Assembly (NCBI RefSeq): GCF_004571075.1
Contig: NZ_SPQP01000022.1
Location: 1-63,214 of the forward strand
From: Blastococcus sp. TF02A-35
GTDB lineage: Bacteria; Actinomycetota; Actinomycetes; Mycobacteriales; Geodermatophilaceae
Length of the DNA: 63,214 bases
Direction of reading: 5' to 3'
This document shows, piece after piece, positions 37,957-47,123 of the stretch (the stretch's first letter is position 1; each line of letters starts with the position of its first letter). A program made the position numbers and the translations under genes. The notes beneath the pieces were generated by a model, which worked only from the letters and a program-made list of their open reading frames with translations, ran no database searches and was not told where the DNA came from.

Positions 37957-39054
37957 ATGTCAGCGCAGCAGGTCGAGCACGACGTCCGGGACGAGCTGGA
38001 GTTCGGCCTGTTCGACTGGGTGGACGCCGTCCCCGGGTTGTCACCTGCCGAGGTCTACGACGCCCGGCTGCGCGTCCTCGCCGAGGCCGACCAGGGCGGG
38101 TTCACGACCTACCACCTGGCGGAGCACCACGGCACGCCGCTGGGCCTGTCGCCCTCCCCCGCGGTGTTCCTCGCCGCGGCCGCCCGGGAGACCCGGCGCA
38201 TCCGGCTGGCGCCCACCACCTTCATCGTCCCGCTGTACGACCCGCTGCGGCTGGTGCAGGAGATCTGCATGCTCGACCAGCTCAGCCACGGCCGGCTGGA
38301 CGTCGGGGTCGGGAAGGGCTCCTCGCCCATCGAGGCGGCGATGTACGGCCTCGGTCCGGCCGACACCGCGGCGCGCTTCGAGTCGTCGTTCCCCGCCATC
38401 GTCGAGGCGCTGGAGACCGGTCGCTTCCGCCGGCCCGGGCCCGACGGGCAGACGGCGGAGGAGGTGGAGCTGCACGTCCCCGTGTACCAGCGCCCGCACC
38501 CGCCGCTGTGGTACCCGACGTCCAACGCGGCCTCGGTCCCGCGGCTGGGCGACGAGGGCTACAACGTGCTCTTCGGGTTCGGCTTCGCCTCGCCGCCGCT
38601 GGAGGCGGTCCGCGAGCAGAGCCGGGTCTTCTTCGACCACTTCCGGCGCTCCGCGGCCCGTGGCGGGGCCCGCTACAGCCTGCCGGGCTCCCCGCCGCGG
38701 TTCGGCATGCTGCGCCACGTCGTCGTCGCCGAGACCGACGAGGCCGCCGTGGCGCTCGCCCGCCCGGCGTTCGAGGCGCACTACGAGAGCTTCACCCACC
38801 TGTGGCGGCTGCACGGGAGCGAGCGGTTCACCGGCCCGGCCGACTTCGGCGCGCTCGTCGAGGGGCACAAGCTGTTCGTCGGGTCGCCGCGGACCGTGGC
38901 GGCGCAGGTGGCCCGCGCGCGGGAGGTCGGCGAGATCAACTACTTCGCCGGCGCCTTCGCCTGGGGGTCGCTCGACGTGGAGACCGTCCTCGCGTCGGTG
39001 CGGCTCTTCCGCGACGAGGTGGTCCCTGCCATCCGGTCCGCGGAGCAGCGGTGA
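37957..39054 (+). CDS. Luciferase-like (LLM) flavin-dependent oxidoreductase
   Basis: 365 aa with AGAGGGG before the ATG. TIM-barrel LLM motifs are FGLFDWVD, TYHLAEHHG and SPAVFLAAAARETRRIRLAP, followed by LDQLSHGRLDVGVGKG, typical of bacterial luciferase-alpha-like group monooxygenases. It uses FMNH2 or F420; the absence of clear F420 signatures leaves this open. Its stop overlaps the hydrolase start, so the two are coupled. Confidence 0.85.
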   Translation: MSAQQVEHDVRDELEFGLFDWVDAVPGLSPAEVYDARLRVLAEADQGGFTTYHLAEHHGTPLGLSPSPAVFLAAAARETRRIRLAPTTFIVPLYDPLRLVQEICMLDQLSHGRLDVGVGKGSSPIEAAMYGLGPADTAARFESSFPAIVEALETGRFRRPGPDGQTAEEVELHVPVYQRPHPPLWYPTSNAASVPRLGDEGYNVLFGFGFASPPLEAVREQSRVFFDHFRRSAARGGARYSLPGSPPRFGMLRHVVVAETDEAAVALARPAFEAHYESFTHLWRLHGSERFTGPADFGALVEGHKLFVGSPRTVAAQVARAREVGEINYFAGAFAWGSLDVETVLASVRLFRDEVVPAIRSAEQR

Positions 39055-39884
39055 CCGGGACGACGGTGCACCGGGACCTCGTCTACGCGAGCGTCGACGG
39101 CCTGGACCTCCGGCTGGACCTGTACCTCCCCGACGTCCGGCCCGCCCCGCTGTGCATCTGGCTGCACGGCGGCGGCTGGCTGCGCGGCTCGCGCAGCGAC
39201 CGCGCGGACCAGCGCCTCCTCCCGCTGGCCGCGAGCGGCGTGGCGGTCGCCGCGGTGCAGTACCGGCTCAGCGGCCAGGCCGCGTTCCCCGCGCCGCTCT
39301 GGGACGTGCGAGCGGCGCTCCGCTGGCTGCGGGCGCACGCCGGCGACCACGGGCTGGACGCCGAGCGGGTCGGCGCGTGGGGGGCCTCGGCGGGCGGCCA
39401 CCTCGCCTCGCTGCTGGGGCTGACGGTCGACGACGCCGACGCGCACCTGGGCGACTCGTCGGTGCAGGCGGTCGTCGCCTGGTTCCCCACGACCGATCTC
39501 CTGCGACGGGCGTCGGACGTCCCCGAGGGACCGCTGCCCGCCTTCGTCACCGGGCCGCTGCCGCAGCCGTCGTTCGAGGCACGGCTGCTGGGCGTCGAGG
39601 ACGTGCGCGACGCCCGTGACGCGGCCGTGGCGGCCAGCCCGGTGACGCACGTCCGACCCGGTGCGCCGCCCTTCCTGCTCGTGCACGGCGACCGCGACGG
39701 TCTGGTGCCCTCCACGCACAGCCGCGACCTGCACCGGGCGCTGCGGGCCGAGGGTGCCGACGCGACGCTGTGGCTGCTGCACGGCGCGAACCATGAGGAC
39801 CCCGCCTTCGACTCACCGGCCTCCCTGGCCGCGGTCGGCGCCTTCCTCCGCCAGCACCTGGTGCCCCCCGACCCGGCCGGCTGA
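39051..39884 (+). CDS. Alpha/beta hydrolase (HSL/BD-FAE-like esterase)
   Basis: 277 aa from a GTG overlapping the previous stop. IWLHGGGWLRGSR is the oxyanion-hole HGGGW motif, WGASAGGHLASLLG the nucleophile elbow (Ser), LLVHGDRDGLVP the acid Asp, and GANHEDPAF the catalytic His. It probably hydrolyses an ester formed by, or related to, the upstream flavin oxygenase's substrate. Confidence 0.85.
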   Translation: MTGTTVHRDLVYASVDGLDLRLDLYLPDVRPAPLCIWLHGGGWLRGSRSDRADQRLLPLAASGVAVAAVQYRLSGQAAFPAPLWDVRAALRWLRAHAGDHGLDAERVGAWGASAGGHLASLLGLTVDDADAHLGDSSVQAVVAWFPTTDLLRRASDVPEGPLPAFVTGPLPQPSFEARLLGVEDVRDARDAAVAASPVTHVRPGAPPFLLVHGDRDGLVPSTHSRDLHRALRAEGADATLWLLHGANHEDPAFDSPASLAAVGAFLRQHLVPPDPAG

Positions 39885-39901
39885 GCACGCCGGCGCCGGC
39901 C

Positions 39902-40948
39902 TCAGCCGGTGCGCACGCCGCGAGCCCGCCCCAGGTAGGTCGAGAGGCCGACCGCGACGAGCAGGGCCGCACCGTTGAACACCGGGCTCGCCCAGCTGCT
40001 GGCGCCGGACAGGGTCAGCCCGCTCACGCTGACCGACACGAAGAGGACGCCGATGATCGTGCCGACGGGGTTGAAGAAGCCGGGCACGACCGCCGTCGCG
40101 CCCAGGAACGCCGCGGCCAGCGCCGGGAACAGCAGGCCGGTCCCGTTGTCGGCCGTCGCGCTGCCCGCGCGCGCCAGCTGGAGGACGCCGGCCACCCCGG
40201 CCAGCGCGCCGGCCATCACGAACGTCGTCCACGCCGACCGGTCCACCCGGACGCCGACCAGCCGGGCCGACCGCGGGTTGGAGCCGATCGCGTAGAGCCG
40301 GCGCCCGAACGGCGTGTGGGCCAGCAGGTACCACAGCACGACGGTGGCCAGCGCGACGATGAAGACCACCCGCGGCAGGCCGAGCCAGGTCGCGCTGCCG
40401 AACTGCGGGAGCGCCGGGTCGATCCCGGCGAGGATGGTCTGACCTCCCGTGTACCACTGCACGAGCCCGCCCAGCAGCGTGGCCATTCCCAGCGTCGTCA
40501 CGAAGCTGTTGAGGCCGAAGCGGGTCACCAGCAGACCGTTCACCGCCCCGATCGCCGCGCCGGCGGCGACGCTCACGGCGACGGCGGCCCACAGCGACCA
40601 GCCGTGGAAGGACATGAGCCCGGCGGTGAGCACGCTGGACAGCGCGGCGACCGCGCCCAGCGAGAAGTCGAAGTAGCCGGTCACCAGGGGCAGGATCACC
40701 GCCAGCGCCAGCAGCGCGACCACCGACTGGTTGCCCAGCAGCATGCTGGCGTTGGAGCTGGTGAAGAAGGTCTGCGCGCTGTCCGGGTACAGCGAGAAGA
40801 ACGCGACGACGGCGACCAGCAGCCCCAGCAGGGCGTGCCGCTCGGCGTGGCCGCGCCAGCTCCCCCCGCCGCCCCGACGGTCTGCCGGAGGTGCCGCCGC
40901 GGCGTTGCCGGCGGCGGTGGCCACGGTCTCGGTGTTGGTCAGGCTCAT
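39902..40948 (-). CDS. ABC transporter permease, CUT2/ribose-type
   Basis: 348 aa. After a polar N-terminus come about nine to ten TM segments (LLGLLVAVVAFFSLYP, SVVALLALAVILPLVTGYFD, FVTTLGMATLLGGLVQWYT and others). FDFSLGAVAALSSVL and GSNPRSARLVGVRVD are the RbsC-family signature segments. The start overlaps the ATPase stop. It works with the ATPase and lipoprotein encoded next to it to import a small molecule. The family usually takes sugars, but the neighbours suggest an aromatic compound. Confidence 0.9.
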   Translation of the reverse strand: MSLTNTETVATAAGNAAAAPPADRRGGGGSWRGHAERHALLGLLVAVVAFFSLYPDSAQTFFTSSNASMLLGNQSVVALLALAVILPLVTGYFDFSLGAVAALSSVLTAGLMSFHGWSLWAAVAVSVAAGAAIGAVNGLLVTRFGLNSFVTTLGMATLLGGLVQWYTGGQTILAGIDPALPQFGSATWLGLPRVVFIVALATVVLWYLLAHTPFGRRLYAIGSNPRSARLVGVRVDRSAWTTFVMAGALAGVAGVLQLARAGSATADNGTGLLFPALAAAFLGATAVVPGFFNPVGTIIGVLFVSVSVSGLTLSGASSWASPVFNGAALLVAVGLSTYLGRARGVRTG

Positions 40949-42525
40949 CGGGTCCCTCCGGGCGCCGGCACCGGGCCGGCGGTGCTCTGCGTGAGTTCGG
41001 TCAGGTGGTCGGGCGTCAGCTGCGAGCCGCTGACCTCGGTGGCGATCCGGCCGTCGCGCAGGACCACGACGCGGTCGCACAGCGCGTACAGCTCGATCAG
41101 GTCCGAGGAGGCGACGACGACGGCGCAGCCGCCGGCCGCGACGTCCCGGACGGTGCGGTAGATGTCGCCGCGGGACATGACGTCGACGCCCTGCGTCGGC
41201 TCGTCGAGCAGCAGCACCTGGGGCTCGCGGCGCAGCCAGCGGGCCAGGACCGCCTTCTGCTGGTTGCCACCGGAGAGCGCGGCGAACGGCACCTCGGACG
41301 ACGCCGCCTTCACCGCGTGCGCCCCGATGAGCCCGCGGGCCTCCGCCCGCTCCCGCCTCCGGGCCATGCCCCAGGGGCGCCAGTAGCGCCGGAGGACCGT
41401 GGCCGAGAGGTTCTCCCGCAGCGTGAGGTCCGGGAAGGCCGCCTCTCCCCCGCGGTCCTCGGGTACGTAGGCGATCCCGGCGGCCATCCGGGCCGGGGTG
41501 CCGGGCGCGGCTGGTGCGCCGTCGACGCGCACCGACCCGGCGACCGGCTCGTGCTGGCCGAACACCGTCTTCAGCAGGGACGTGCGGCCGGAGCCGACGA
41601 GGCCGGCGACCCCGACGATCTCCCCGCGGCGCACCGCCAGGTCCACCCCGCGCAGCGGGCCGCCGACGAGCCCGGCGACCTCCAGCACGGCCGGCTCGGC
41701 CGTGGCCGGCCCGGCGGGGGCGCTCGCGGCGGCCGGCTGCGTCGCCGCGCCGGTGGCCGTGCCGCTCATGAGGTCCACCAGCTGCCGCTCGGTCGGCCGC
41801 ACGCCGGCGAGCGTCGCCACCGTCCGCCCGTCCCGGAAGACGGTGAAGTCGTCGGAGACCGACAGCACCTCGGCCATCCGGTGGCTGACCATCAGCACCG
41901 TCTGCCCCCGGTCCGCCCGGCGGCGCACGGCGTCCAGCAGCAGCTGCGACTCGTGCTGCGGGAGCGTCGCCGTCGGCTCGTCCAGCACGAGGACCAGCTG
42001 CTGGTCGCGCTCCTGGTCCTGGAGGGCCCGGGCGATGGCGACCAGCGTCCGCTGGGAGGGGCGCAGCGCCCCCGCCGGCGTCCGCGGGGAGGCGTCGATC
42101 TCGTACGCCTCGAGCAGGCCGGCCACCCGCTGGTGCAGCCGGCGCCAGGAGATGCCCGGTCCGGCGGCGGGGTAGCCGGCGTCCAGGGCGAAGTTCTCGG
42201 CGACGGACAGCTCGGGGAACAGGCCCAGGTCCTGGTGGACGAAGCGCAGCCCGGCCGCGCGCCCGGCACGGGCGTCGTAGCCCGCGGCGGTCCACACCGA
42301 CCCGGCCACCTCGATCCGGCCGGCGTCGGCCCGGTGGACCCCGGCGAGCACCTTGATGGTGGTGGACTTGCCGCACCCGTTGCCACCGACGAGCGCGTGC
42401 ACGGTGCCGGCGCGCAGCGCCAGGTCGGCGCCGTCGAGGGCCGTCGTCGCCCCGAAGCGCTTGGTCATCCCCGTGATGCGCAGGACGACGTCCGTCGCCA
42501 CCGGGGCTGTCTCGGTGCTGGTCAT
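40945..42525 (-). CDS. ABC transporter ATPase with two nucleotide-binding domains (RbsA-like)
   Basis: 526 aa from ATG 42525. The first NBD has Walker A VGGNGCGKSTTIKVLAG, a degenerate signature region (GALRPSQRTLVAIARAL) and Walker B LVLVLDEPTA. The second has a degenerate Walker A (VAGLVGSGRTSLLKTVFG), signature ALSGGNQQKAVLARWL and VLLLDEPTQGVD. An Ala/Pro linker joins them at about 258-285. This tandem layout defines the CUT2 class. It overlaps the permease start by four bases. Confidence 0.9.
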   Translation of the reverse strand: MTSTETAPVATDVVLRITGMTKRFGATTALDGADLALRAGTVHALVGGNGCGKSTTIKVLAGVHRADAGRIEVAGSVWTAAGYDARAGRAAGLRFVHQDLGLFPELSVAENFALDAGYPAAGPGISWRRLHQRVAGLLEAYEIDASPRTPAGALRPSQRTLVAIARALQDQERDQQLVLVLDEPTATLPQHESQLLLDAVRRRADRGQTVLMVSHRMAEVLSVSDDFTVFRDGRTVATLAGVRPTERQLVDLMSGTATGAATQPAAASAPAGPATAEPAVLEVAGLVGGPLRGVDLAVRRGEIVGVAGLVGSGRTSLLKTVFGQHEPVAGSVRVDGAPAAPGTPARMAAGIAYVPEDRGGEAAFPDLTLRENLSATVLRRYWRPWGMARRRERAEARGLIGAHAVKAASSEVPFAALSGGNQQKAVLARWLRREPQVLLLDEPTQGVDVMSRGDIYRTVRDVAAGGCAVVVASSDLIELYALCDRVVVLRDGRIATEVSGSQLTPDHLTELTQSTAGPVPAPGGTR

Positions 42526-42586
42526 GGTGGTCCTTTCGCCGGTGGCCGCCCCCGAGGGAGCGGCCACCGGTGCAGAGGGAGCGGGG

Positions 42587-43750
42587 TCAGACGCCCCAGG
42601 CCTCCTGGTAGGCGGCCCGGAAGTCGACCGGCTCGAAGTCCTTCCCCTGCGCGGGGAGCCCGTTCTCCGCGTCGATGACCTGGAAGCCGTCGCCCTGCAC
42701 GAGGGGCTCCTCCTCGTTCAGGACGCGGATGGCGGTGTCCACCGAGCCCCAGCCGCCCCACTGCGTCGGGTAGCCGACGATCGCGTCCTGGCCGCCGTCG
42801 GCGCGGATCAGCTCCATGTTGGCGACGTTGCCCAGGCCGCTGATCACGTTCAGGTCGGCGGAGCGGCCGGAGGAGACGACGGCCTGGGCCAGGCCGGCGG
42901 GCATCCAGCCGCCCAGCGGCACGAAGACCGAGTTCACGTCGGGCGCCTGCAGCAGGGCGGTCGAGAACTTCTGCGGCAGGGCGCCGGTCATGACGTCGTT
43001 GTTCGCGACCTCGAGGGTGCCGACGATCTCGCAGCCACCGCAGGTGGCGATCTCCTTCTCGAAGCCCTCGGCGAGCCAGGGGCCCCACAGCGGGTCGGTG
43101 AAGACCAGGTGGAGCACCTTGGCCGAGCCCTCGGTGGTGCCGATCAGCCAGTCGGCGGCGAGCTTGCCCTGCAGCTCGAAGCTCTCCTTGACGCTCATGC
43201 CCTCGAGCTGGATGCGCTCGCTGGCCCACAGCGGCTCCCCGCCCACCGCGTCGCAGTCGGCACCGCCGGCGCCGACGACGGTCACGCCCGCGGACCTGGC
43301 CTCCTGGAACGGCTGCTGGATGCTGGCGCAGTCGATGCCCACCGGGATCACCACGTCGGCGCCGGCGCTGACCGCCTGGCGGACGCACTCGCCCCAGCCG
43401 TTGGGGTTGAGCTTGCCGTCGCAGAGCCGCGCGCTCCAGCCCACGGCCTCGGCCGCCTCCTGGACCGCCGCCGTCGGCGTCGAGCAGCTCGGGATCTGCT
43501 CACCGCAGGACACGACCCACAGGTCGACGCCCTCCTTCGGCGTGGTGGGCGTCGTCGGAGGGGTGCCCATCTGACCCTCGTAGGCGACCTGGAGCAGGTC
43601 CTGCGTCGCGGCCGGTTCGCCGCCGGACCCGCCGGCGGAGCTCCCCGAGCCGCCTGCGTCCTCACCGGAGGAGCCACAGGCCGCGAGCCCCACGGTGGCG
43701 ACCAGGGTGAGGACGGCGGTCACGCCGAGCCGGCGCAAGGTGCGGGTCAT
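42587..43750 (-). CDS. ABC transporter substrate-binding lipoprotein, Cys-rich
   Basis: 387 aa. The signal peptide ends in lipobox GLAAC, and a Gly/Ser linker follows. The body is a periplasmic-binding type I fold (VDLWVVSC, GADVVIPVGIDCASIQQPFQ, DAIVGYPTQWGGWGSVD). Besides the lipid Cys there are eight cysteines (SCGEQIPSC, RLCDGK, ECVRQ, IDCAS, ADCDA, TCGGCE), unusual for the family and suggesting disulfides. First gene of the importer operon. The ligand is unknown and is possibly the substrate of the pathway encoded across the LysR gene. Confidence 0.85.
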   Translation of the reverse strand: MTRTLRRLGVTAVLTLVATVGLAACGSSGEDAGGSGSSAGGSGGEPAATQDLLQVAYEGQMGTPPTTPTTPKEGVDLWVVSCGEQIPSCSTPTAAVQEAAEAVGWSARLCDGKLNPNGWGECVRQAVSAGADVVIPVGIDCASIQQPFQEARSAGVTVVGAGGADCDAVGGEPLWASERIQLEGMSVKESFELQGKLAADWLIGTTEGSAKVLHLVFTDPLWGPWLAEGFEKEIATCGGCEIVGTLEVANNDVMTGALPQKFSTALLQAPDVNSVFVPLGGWMPAGLAQAVVSSGRSADLNVISGLGNVANMELIRADGGQDAIVGYPTQWGGWGSVDTAIRVLNEEEPLVQGDGFQVIDAENGLPAQGKDFEPVDFRAAYQEAWGV

Positions 43751-43835
43751 GGACTTCCCTTCGACGCAGGCGCCCGTCGTCGGTGACGGGCGTCACTGGC
43801 GTCGAAGTGTCAGGACCACGGCCGGGAAGCGGAAA

Positions 43836-44795
43836 TCACTTCTTCTGCTGGTCGCTATCAGCGCGATCTATGGGGACTGCTTCCTCGCCCACGGCCATCT
43901 CCGCTGCCCGCGCGACGACGTCGCGCAAGTACTCGTGCTCGGGGTCGCCGTCGTAGGCGGGGTGCCACCACATCGCCTCGATGAGCGGGCCGGCGTCGAA
44001 GGGGCAGGGCAGCGCCCGGATGCCGACGTTCAGCGGCAGCAGGTCCACCAGGCGGCGCTGCAGCAGGGCGATCCGGTCACTGCCGGCCACGAGCGCGGGC
44101 ACGGTCAGGAAGTTCTCCACGACCACCTGGACCTGCGGCTCGATGCCCAGCATGCGCATCTGGCGGGCGGCCGGCGTCGAGGCCGTCGGCCCGTGGTAGG
44201 TCGCCACCCAGGGCAGGGTCTCCAGGTCGCGGACGGTCAGCCCGACCTCGGCGACCGGGTTGTCCGCCGCCACCACGCACACCCACTCGTCGCGGTAGAG
44301 GTCCTGGCGGGAGAGCCCGGTGAGGAAGCCGGGCGGCAGGAAGAGCAGGTCGGCGGAGAGCAGGGCCTGGTCGGCCCGGTCCACGATCGCCGGCGAGTGC
44401 ATGGCCAGCCGCAGGCGGGTGTGCGGAGCCTCCTCCGCGAGCAGGGCGGCCACCGTGTCGCCGAGCACCGCCACCACGTAGTCGCTGGTCAGCAGCCGGA
44501 ACTCGCGGGTCGAGGACGCCGGGTCGAAGGCCGGCTGGGCGGTGAAGACCCGCTCCACCCCGGTCAGCGCGATCCGGGCCAGGCCGCGCAGCTGCACGGC
44601 CAGGGGCGTGAGCCGGTACTCGTTGCCCACCCGGGTGAGCAGCTCGTCGTCGAAGTGCCGGCGCAGCCGGGCCAGGGAGGCCGACAGGGCGGGCTGGCTC
44701 AGCCCCATCTGGGCCGCCGCCCGGGTGACGCTCCGCTGCTGGAGCAGCGCGTCGAGCGACACGAGCAGGTTGAGATCCAGGCTCGCGAGGTTCAT
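43836..44795 (-). CDS. LysR-family regulator
   Basis: 319 aa from ATG 44795. A winged HTH at about 1-65 (LDLNLLVSLDALLQQRSVTR, AAAQMGLSQPALSASLARLR) precedes the effector-binding domain from about 90 (FRLLTSDYVVAVLGD), whose pattern resembles NodD/SyrM-like LysR regulators of aromatic pathways. It is divergent from the catabolic operon and co-oriented with the importer, so it likely controls both. A LysR box lies 12 bp upstream of its start. Confidence 0.85.
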   Translation of the reverse strand: MNLASLDLNLLVSLDALLQQRSVTRAAAQMGLSQPALSASLARLRRHFDDELLTRVGNEYRLTPLAVQLRGLARIALTGVERVFTAQPAFDPASSTREFRLLTSDYVVAVLGDTVAALLAEEAPHTRLRLAMHSPAIVDRADQALLSADLLFLPPGFLTGLSRQDLYRDEWVCVVAADNPVAEVGLTVRDLETLPWVATYHGPTASTPAARQMRMLGIEPQVQVVVENFLTVPALVAGSDRIALLQRRLVDLLPLNVGIRALPCPFDAGPLIEAMWWHPAYDGDPEHEYLRDVVARAAEMAVGEEAVPIDRADSDQQKK

Positions 44796-44807
44796 GCGCG
44801 GCACCCT

Positions 44808-44822
44808 ATAGATCGGGCTTAT
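44808..44822. promoter_or_regulatory. Candidate LysR box (T-N11-A)
   Basis: ATAGATCGGGCTTAT has ATA and TAT ends and a T-N11-A core. It lies in the 86-bp gap between the divergent LysR gene and the cyclase gene, where the regulator should bind. Confidence 0.45.
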
Positions 44823-44881
44823 GCGCGTCATCAGACATCTCGTCTTCCCTCACCCCTGTGGGCCGGACCACTGTCCTGGCC

Positions 44882-45880
44882 ATGCACGAGACCCCTGACC
44901 GCCTCGACCGCACCGATCCCGAGGGCGCGATCGCCGCCGCCGCGAAGCGCTGCTCGAACTGGGGCCGGTGGGGTGCCGACGACGTGCTCGGCACCATGAA
45001 CTTCCTCGACGAGGCCAAGCGGGCCGAGGGCGCGGCGCTGGTCCGCCGGGGCGCGAGCTTCTCCCTCTCGCTGCCCTTCGACACCGACGGCCCGCAGAAG
45101 GGCTGGCGCCGCCGGACCAACCCGGTGCACACCATGACCGACACCGGCACCGACGCCGAGCGCGGCGTGCAGGGCTTCCCGCACGGCATCGGCGGCGCCG
45201 ACGACGTCATCGCCATGCCCCTGCAGTGCTCGACCCAGTGGGACGGCCTCGGTCACATCTTCGACCACGGCTACGCGTGGAACGGCCGCCGGGCCGGCGA
45301 CGTCGTGACCAGCCTCGGCGACGCGCTCACCGGCATCGAGACCGTGGCCTCGCTCATCGCCGGCCGCGGGGTGCTGCTCGACGTGGGCCGGGCCATCGGC
45401 ACCGACGGCGAGCTGCCCGACGGCTTCGCCATCACCGCCGAGCACCTCGAGGCCACCATCGCGGCGCAGGGCGGCTCCTCCCGCGTCGGCCGCGGCGACC
45501 TCCTGCTGGTGCGCACCGGGCGGCTGACCCGGGCCCGCCGCGACATCGCCGAGGGCCGCGGCTGGGGCGACTACGCCGGCGGTGCGGCCCCCGGCCTGTC
45601 CTTCACCACAGCCGACTGGCTGCACGGCAGCGAGGTCGCCGGTGTCGCCACCGACACCTGGGGCTTCGAGGTCCGGCCGAACGAGTTCGACGTCGCCTTC
45701 CAGCCCCTCCACCAGGTCGCCATCCCGAACATGGGCCTGTTCATCGGCGAGATGTGGGACCTCGACGCGCTGGCCGCCGACTGCGCCGAGGACGGCCGGT
45801 ACGACTTCTGGCTCACCGCCGCCCCCCTGCGCGTGACCGGCGCCGTGGGCGCCCCCGTCAACCCGATCGCCGTCAAGTAG
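44882..45880 (+). CDS. Cyclase family protein (kynurenine formamidase/isatin hydrolase-like)
   Basis: 332 aa. This is the manganese-dependent cyclase/amidohydrolase fold of KynB and isatin hydrolase. Metal-site residues are likely in CSTQWDGLGHIFDHGYAW (the HxGTHxD region in variant form: DGLGHIFDH) and the C-terminal HQVAIPNMGLFIGEMWDLD. The length, above the 210-aa KynB, matches the larger actinobacterial branch. It would open an amide or lactam ring. First gene of the rightward catabolic operon; ATG 44882 has a weak ribosome site. Confidence 0.8.
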   Translation: MHETPDRLDRTDPEGAIAAAAKRCSNWGRWGADDVLGTMNFLDEAKRAEGAALVRRGASFSLSLPFDTDGPQKGWRRRTNPVHTMTDTGTDAERGVQGFPHGIGGADDVIAMPLQCSTQWDGLGHIFDHGYAWNGRRAGDVVTSLGDALTGIETVASLIAGRGVLLDVGRAIGTDGELPDGFAITAEHLEATIAAQGGSSRVGRGDLLLVRTGRLTRARRDIAEGRGWGDYAGGAAPGLSFTTADWLHGSEVAGVATDTWGFEVRPNEFDVAFQPLHQVAIPNMGLFIGEMWDLDALAADCAEDGRYDFWLTAAPLRVTGAVGAPVNPIAVK

Positions 45881-45900
45881 CCGGACAAGGGAGTCCTGAC

Positions 45901-47031
45901 ATGCCTGCTGTGAACAGCGTCCTCGTCGTCGGAGGCGGCCTGGCCGGCGCCGCGACCGCCATCCACCTCGCCCGGGCCGGCGTCGCCGTCGACCTGGTCG
46001 AGATCAAGCCGGACGTCGCGGCGCTCGGCTCCGGCATCACCCTCCAGGGGAACGCGCTGCGCGAGCTGCGCTCCCTCGGGGTGTGGGACCAGGTCCAGGC
46101 CGCCGGCTACGCCTTCGACGTCACCGGCATCCGGGCGCCCGACCCGCACGGCACCGTCGTCGCGGAGGTCCCCGACGCCAAGACCGGCGGGCCGGACCTC
46201 CCCGCCGCGATGGGCATGCCGCGCCCGGAGCTCGCCCGGATCCTCGCCGACCGGGCGACCGAGGTAGGCGTGAAGATCCGCCTCGGCACGACGCACAGCG
46301 ACCTCCGGCAGGACGAGCACGGCGTCGACGTCACCTTCTCCGACCACTCCACCGGCCGCTACGACGTGGTCGTGGGCGCCGACGGCATCCGGTCCTGGAC
46401 GCGCCGGGCGCTCGGGGTGAACCTGGAGACGACGTCGGTCGGCATGGGCATCTGGCGCGCCTTCGGGCCGCGGCCGGAGGCCGTGACGCGCACCGACCTC
46501 TACTACGGCGGGCCGTCCTACATCGCCGGCTACTGCCCCACCGGCGAGGACTCGCTCTACGCCTACATCGTCGAGGCGGCGCAGGACCGCAGCGCGCTCA
46601 CCCCGGACGAGCAGCTGGCGGTGATGAAGGAGCTGTCGCAGGCCTACCACGGGCCGTGGGACGAGATCCGGGAGTCGCTGACCGACCCGTCGCGGGTGAA
46701 CTACACCTGGTTCGAGACCCACCTCCTCGACGAGCCGTGGAACCGCGGCCGGGTCGTCCTCATCGGCGACGCCGCGCACACCTGCCCGCCGACCATCGCC
46801 CAGGGCGGTGCCATGGCCCTCGAGGACGCCGTCGTCCTCGCCGAGCTCCTCGTCGAGCGGGACGTGCTCGACCAGGACCTCTGGGACACCTTCGCCGCCC
46901 GCCGGTTCGAGCGCGTGCGGACCGTCGTCGACGCCTCCAACGCGCTCGCCCGGTGGCAGCTCGACCACGTGCAGGGCGACATCCCGAGCCTCATGCGCTC
47001 CATCGCCCAGCTGACCAGCCAGCCCGCATAA
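45901..47031 (+). CDS. FAD-dependent aromatic monooxygenase (class A)
   Basis: 376 aa. The FAD motif GGGLAGAATAIHLARAG (GxGxxG) is at about 11-27, the DG motif is VVGADGIRSWTRRALG, and the GD motif VVLIGDAAHTCPPTIAQGGA. These are the three hallmarks of PHBH-type NAD(P)H hydroxylases. It probably hydroxylates an aromatic ring to give the catechol-like substrate of the VOC dioxygenase encoded next. GGAG lies nine bases before the ATG. Confidence 0.9.
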   Translation: MPAVNSVLVVGGGLAGAATAIHLARAGVAVDLVEIKPDVAALGSGITLQGNALRELRSLGVWDQVQAAGYAFDVTGIRAPDPHGTVVAEVPDAKTGGPDLPAAMGMPRPELARILADRATEVGVKIRLGTTHSDLRQDEHGVDVTFSDHSTGRYDVVVGADGIRSWTRRALGVNLETTSVGMGIWRAFGPRPEAVTRTDLYYGGPSYIAGYCPTGEDSLYAYIVEAAQDRSALTPDEQLAVMKELSQAYHGPWDEIRESLTDPSRVNYTWFETHLLDEPWNRGRVVLIGDAAHTCPPTIAQGGAMALEDAVVLAELLVERDVLDQDLWDTFAARRFERVRTVVDASNALARWQLDHVQGDIPSLMRSIAQLTSQPA

Positions 47032-47045
47032 CCCCTTCCCCCGGA

Positions 47046-47103
47046 CGAGATCTGCACAGTCGCCCCCGTCGAGCCACTGATGCGGGCGAGTGTGCAGATC
47101 TCG
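47046..47103. repeat. Long intergenic inverted repeat (REP/MITE-like)
   Basis: Arms 47046-47065 and 47084-47103 are 20-bp complements with one mismatch; the outer 13 bp (CGAGATCTGCACA / TGTGCAGATCTCG) are perfect. The loop is 18 bases and there is no T-run. It fills the gap between the monooxygenase and dioxygenase genes and contains two AGATCT palindromes. It could be a dispersed repeat or an mRNA-processing hairpin. Confidence 0.7.
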
Positions 47104-47123
47104 CCCGCGACCCGGAGAGACCG

